From Elusimicrobiota bacterium (GTDB lineage: Bacteria; Elusimicrobiota; Elusimicrobia; FEN-1173), in contig JADJZR010000002.1 in assembly GCA_016715645.1 (NCBI GenBank), positions 62,001 to 126,000 of the forward strand: DNA of 64,000 nucleotides, read 5' to 3'. The notes beneath the pieces are model-generated. The model saw only the letters and a program-made list of their open reading frames with translations. It was not told the DNA's origin and did not search any database. The position numbers and the translations under genes were made by a program. Of this stretch, positions 61,325-64,000 are shown piece by piece; position 1 is the first letter of the stretch; every line of letters starts with the position of its first letter.

Positions 61325-64000
61325 ATGAGAATAATTGAATCAGTGAATAAAAGGTTTTTTAATCGGTTAATCACGGTTTTAACTGGAGCCGTGGTGATGG
61401 CCTTTTCTGTATATGGGACGGAATCCAATAATTTAAATTACCGTTTACGCGATGACATTAATGTGGGGGGAAACAAATCTTTTGATGGCTCCGATTACAG
61501 CTTGATGGGATCTTTTAGTGCAATAGAAACAGTCCACACTGTTGGTAATTTTGAATTCGCTCCGGGGCTGAGCAACGTTATTTTCTTTCCCCAACCTATT
61601 TCTGATTTAACAATTCAACCCACCGGCGCGAACTCGGCTCGTCTTGAATGGACCCATCCTTATTCCGGTGTCACCTACAGTGAACCTGTTGTTTCTTACG
61701 AGTTGCGTTATTCCGCGAATGAAATTATTACAGACAGCAACTTTTTAAGCATTTCGAACTCCATTTCATTTCCGAAGTCCGTTGAGATAAAGCAAATATA
61801 TGAGATAAAGCCCCTATCTTATGACACCAAATACAGCGTTGGTATTGTTTCGATGGATAACGCCGGCAACAAATCCTTTTTGCATGAATCTAAGGAATTC
61901 TGGACATTAGCGAGTGATCCAATTGATCTCAGTTTAACGGCCGACCATGAGGAAAAGGCGATCATTTTGACGTTCAATCCGAACAATCCAAATCTGGGCC
62001 ATTTTTTGAAATTTGAAGGGGTTCTTTATGAAGAGGGCAATAGCCCGCCTGCTGAGCCAGAACTCAGCGTTTTTCTAGATAACGTACAAGACAATGAGGT
62101 TCAGTCACTTGTATTTGACAATAACGAGAAAGTAAAAAGAAGACAACCTTACATTGTTTACCTGCGGTCATTTAATGGAGACAATGTCCCCACAGATTGG
62201 ATTCTAGCGCCTGGAACTGTTGAAATCGATAGAAAGATACCAACACTTATGACGGCAGACCAGCTAACGGCTTCAGGTTTTAACGTTAAATGGACCAGGA
62301 ACCTCTCACAAGGCACTTATCAAGCCCACGTTGACTCGGACGATACTTTTAATTCCCCTCAAATATTGCCGGAGCCAAGGGAAAATGCGAATTCCCAACA
62401 ATTTTTAGGGCTTAACGGAAACACCCGGTTTTATTACAAAGTGAAGGCGTGGGACAAAAAAGGGAACGATCTCGGAGAAACCACAGTTGATAGCGTTGTA
62501 ACTCATGTTCTGCCTCCGACCCATGTTCAAGGCACAGCAATCAACGGCACGGAAGCAACTGTTTCTTGGAAAAAGAATTTGAACAACAGTTCAACGTCCC
62601 ACGACTATCTTGTCCATGTATCGACCGATTCTTCATTTCCAGTGGCATTCACTAAATTTGAACAAGTGACTTATTCAGGGGCTGACGAAATGAATAAGTC
62701 ATTTAATGGCTTAGTCCCCAACGGAGCCTATTACGTCAAAATTGTGGGAATCAACCAAGTGGGCGCCGATTCTCAGGGGAGTGATATTTACGTTTCCCCT
62801 GCACCTGTTTTTTACACAAAACCCGCGCCCGTTGTCCTGTTAATAAATCCGGTGTCGAACCCAACTAACGAAATATCAGTCCGGTGGACTCACAACGCAA
62901 ACGAATCATCGGAAACAACTTTTAAAATCGCACTGCATGGGGCCGAGAATTGCGCGGGGGACCCGCTTCAAACCCAATCATTGGAAGCTCCCCAAGAACC
63001 TGGAGAAAAAACAGCAACTTTTAACAGTTCTCTCGCAAACCCCATCTACGCCAACGCAAAATATTTCGTTTGCGTTGACGTTAAATCGAAATCAGGCCCC
63101 GATTCAAATTCGGCGATGTCTGTTCCGCTGGCCGTTTACACACAACCGTTGCCGCCTCAAAATCTATCATCCCAGCCCGATGTTGATTCTATCCAATTTT
63201 CATGGACAAACTTTATTGGAGACACCAGCCACCAAAATTCAAATCAGACCGCCTACCAGCTCTCCTGGGTGGAAATTGTGGGATTAGCCAACCCCCAAAC
63301 GAATAATCTGACGATGGAGATGAGTGACACCGCCATTCATTTAAAGCCGGACGTAAAATACCAGGCGACTGTGGATGCGTTACCCATCATTGGCAGTCCT
63401 TGGGAGAAGGCCTCTACTCTAACGAACACAGTAACTTTAGCGAGAACCCCTAGCCATAGGAATTTTGATGTTTTTATCACATCCGCCATTCTTAAATGGG
63501 ATTCTCATGACAACCCCAGTGATACAGTTTACGTACCGAAAATCTTTTTGGAGGGCGGGACGGAGGTGATTTCGTCCCCAAATTTTTTAAATATCAACGA
63601 AGTGGAATACGACGGTTTAAAACCCAATACGACCTATTTTGCGCGAGTGCAAGCTGTAAATCGGGAGGGAATGGCTACGTCTTGGGTTGATTGGGACAAA
63701 AAATCGACAAACCCGCAAAAACCGATCAACATTGTGTTTGGGCGAGATGCCGTCGATCCATCAACAAAATTAACTTTAACATGGGACCCCAACAACAATC
63801 CAGAAAACACTCGATACAAGGTACTGGTCGATTCGGACCCTGGTTTTAATAATCCACGAACATATAATGATGTCCTCCCCCAAAATCAAAGGGAGGAAAC
63901 CCAGAAGACGTACACCGTAACGGGCTTAACGCCGAACCTGTCGTATTACGCGAAGGTAGAGGCTCATGGTCACAATGGGACGGTTGTTGTGTCGGAAACT
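61325..64000 (+). CDS. Large secreted fibronectin type III-repeat protein (partial)
   Basis: The ATG at 61325 opens a frame that runs without a stop to the right edge (892 codons). After a basic N-terminus and a hydrophobic signal (LITVLTGAVVMAFSVYG) comes DYSLMGSFSAIETVH, then at least eight fibronectin-III-like domains; each shows a Trp early (ARLEWTHPYSG, VKWTRNLS, VSWKKN, VRWTHN) and a Y-x-V/I near the end (YKVKAWD, YYVKIVGIN, YYAKVEAHG). It is a surface or secreted adhesion-type protein. It begins 18 bases after the repeat protein, so both may be one operon. Confidence 0.8.
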   Translation, partial: MRIIESVNKRFFNRLITVLTGAVVMAFSVYGTESNNLNYRLRDDINVGGNKSFDGSDYSLMGSFSAIETVHTVGNFEFAPGLSNVIFFPQPISDLTIQPTGANSARLEWTHPYSGVTYSEPVVSYELRYSANEIITDSNFLSISNSISFPKSVEIKQIYEIKPLSYDTKYSVGIVSMDNAGNKSFLHESKEFWTLASDPIDLSLTADHEEKAIILTFNPNNPNLGHFLKFEGVLYEEGNSPPAEPELSVFLDNVQDNEVQSLVFDNNEKVKRRQPYIVYLRSFNGDNVPTDWILAPGTVEIDRKIPTLMTADQLTASGFNVKWTRNLSQGTYQAHVDSDDTFNSPQILPEPRENANSQQFLGLNGNTRFYYKVKAWDKKGNDLGETTVDSVVTHVLPPTHVQGTAINGTEATVSWKKNLNNSSTSHDYLVHVSTDSSFPVAFTKFEQVTYSGADEMNKSFNGLVPNGAYYVKIVGINQVGADSQGSDIYVSPAPVFYTKPAPVVLLINPVSNPTNEISVRWTHNANESSETTFKIALHGAENCAGDPLQTQSLEAPQEPGEKTATFNSSLANPIYANAKYFVCVDVKSKSGPDSNSAMSVPLAVYTQPLPPQNLSSQPDVDSIQFSWTNFIGDTSHQNSNQTAYQLSWVEIVGLANPQTNNLTMEMSDTAIHLKPDVKYQATVDALPIIGSPWEKASTLTNTVTLARTPSHRNFDVFITSAILKWDSHDNPSDTVYVPKIFLEGGTEVISSPNFLNINEVEYDGLKPNTTYFARVQAVNREGMATSWVDWDKKSTNPQKPINIVFGRDAVDPSTKLTLTWDPNNNPENTRYKVLVDSDPGFNNPRTYNDVLPQNQREETQKTYTVTGLTPNLSYYAKVEAHGHNGTVVVSET

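Overview
The window looks like a chromosomal segment of a Gram-negative-type bacterium. It encodes signal peptides with lipoboxes, an outer-membrane beta-barrel protein, a CsgG-like protein and very large secreted fibronectin-III proteins. Base composition is mixed: backbone genes are GC-rich and several accessory blocks are AT-rich. The secreted-repeat and fibronectin-III style recalls Elusimicrobiota or Omnitrophota-like lineages, but that is only a guess; no rRNA or universal marker gene is present to place it.

Layout. 1-3.2 kb: an AAA/DUF4143 ATPase (cut by the left edge), a HAD phosphatase, a metallo-beta-lactamase-fold hydrolase and a lipoprotein. 3.2-5.6 kb: a small accessory module (unknown AT-rich gene, IS3 remnant, HigBA toxin-antitoxin) between a tRNA-Val gene and a 66-bp direct repeat carrying the 5' half of that tRNA. 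5.8-8.5 kb: a P-type cation ATPase. 8.6-14.9 kb: a tight crtN-aldH-crtP-crtQ-crtO operon, i.e. a staphyloxanthin-type carotenoid pathway without its synthase (crtM). 15.1-17.4 kb: a TPR-like protein, an extreme G tract, an IS fragment, and a tRNA-Asp gene whose anticodon loop is interrupted by an ORF-less group II intron; its 3' end and terminator are tandemly repeated downstream.

17.4-27.8 kb is a defence island. It holds a ribbon-helix-helix regulator and a divergent six-gene run: DUF2130 protein, SNF2 helicase, AAA ATPase, DUF4276/TOPRIM-like protein, type III Mod and Res. 28-44.3 kb is a graveyard of mobile elements (one IS with intact inverted repeats and a GTGGC target duplication, an ISL3-type element, and an IS21-type element inserted in another). 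It also carries a decayed toxin-antitoxin pair, an M48 peptidase, and an apparent polymorphic toxin with downstream immunity-like genes. 44.3-53.4 kb is a type I restriction-modification operon (hsdM, hsdS, hsdR) with a reverse transcriptase between hsdS and hsdR and a YgjP-like metallopeptidase at its end. 53.5-64 kb returns to envelope and backbone genes: Fic protein, PLD-like protein, beta-barrel, CsgG-like protein, rhodanese, glutathione peroxidase, a SET fragment, an 18-residue-repeat secreted protein with a 30-G tract, and a fibronectin-III protein that runs off the right edge.

Recurrent themes. Four large defence genes (SNF2, Res, HsdM, RT) each carry a one-base deletion in a short homopolymer, while all backbone genes are open. 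Three regulatory or toxin genes have a promoter whose -10 box ends exactly 8 nt before the ATG, which suggests leaderless mRNAs. The strongest unusual object is the group II intron inside tRNA-Asp; the strongest candidate new systems are the six-gene DUF2130/SNF2/AAA-TOPRIM/type III cluster and the RT nested in the hsd operon.
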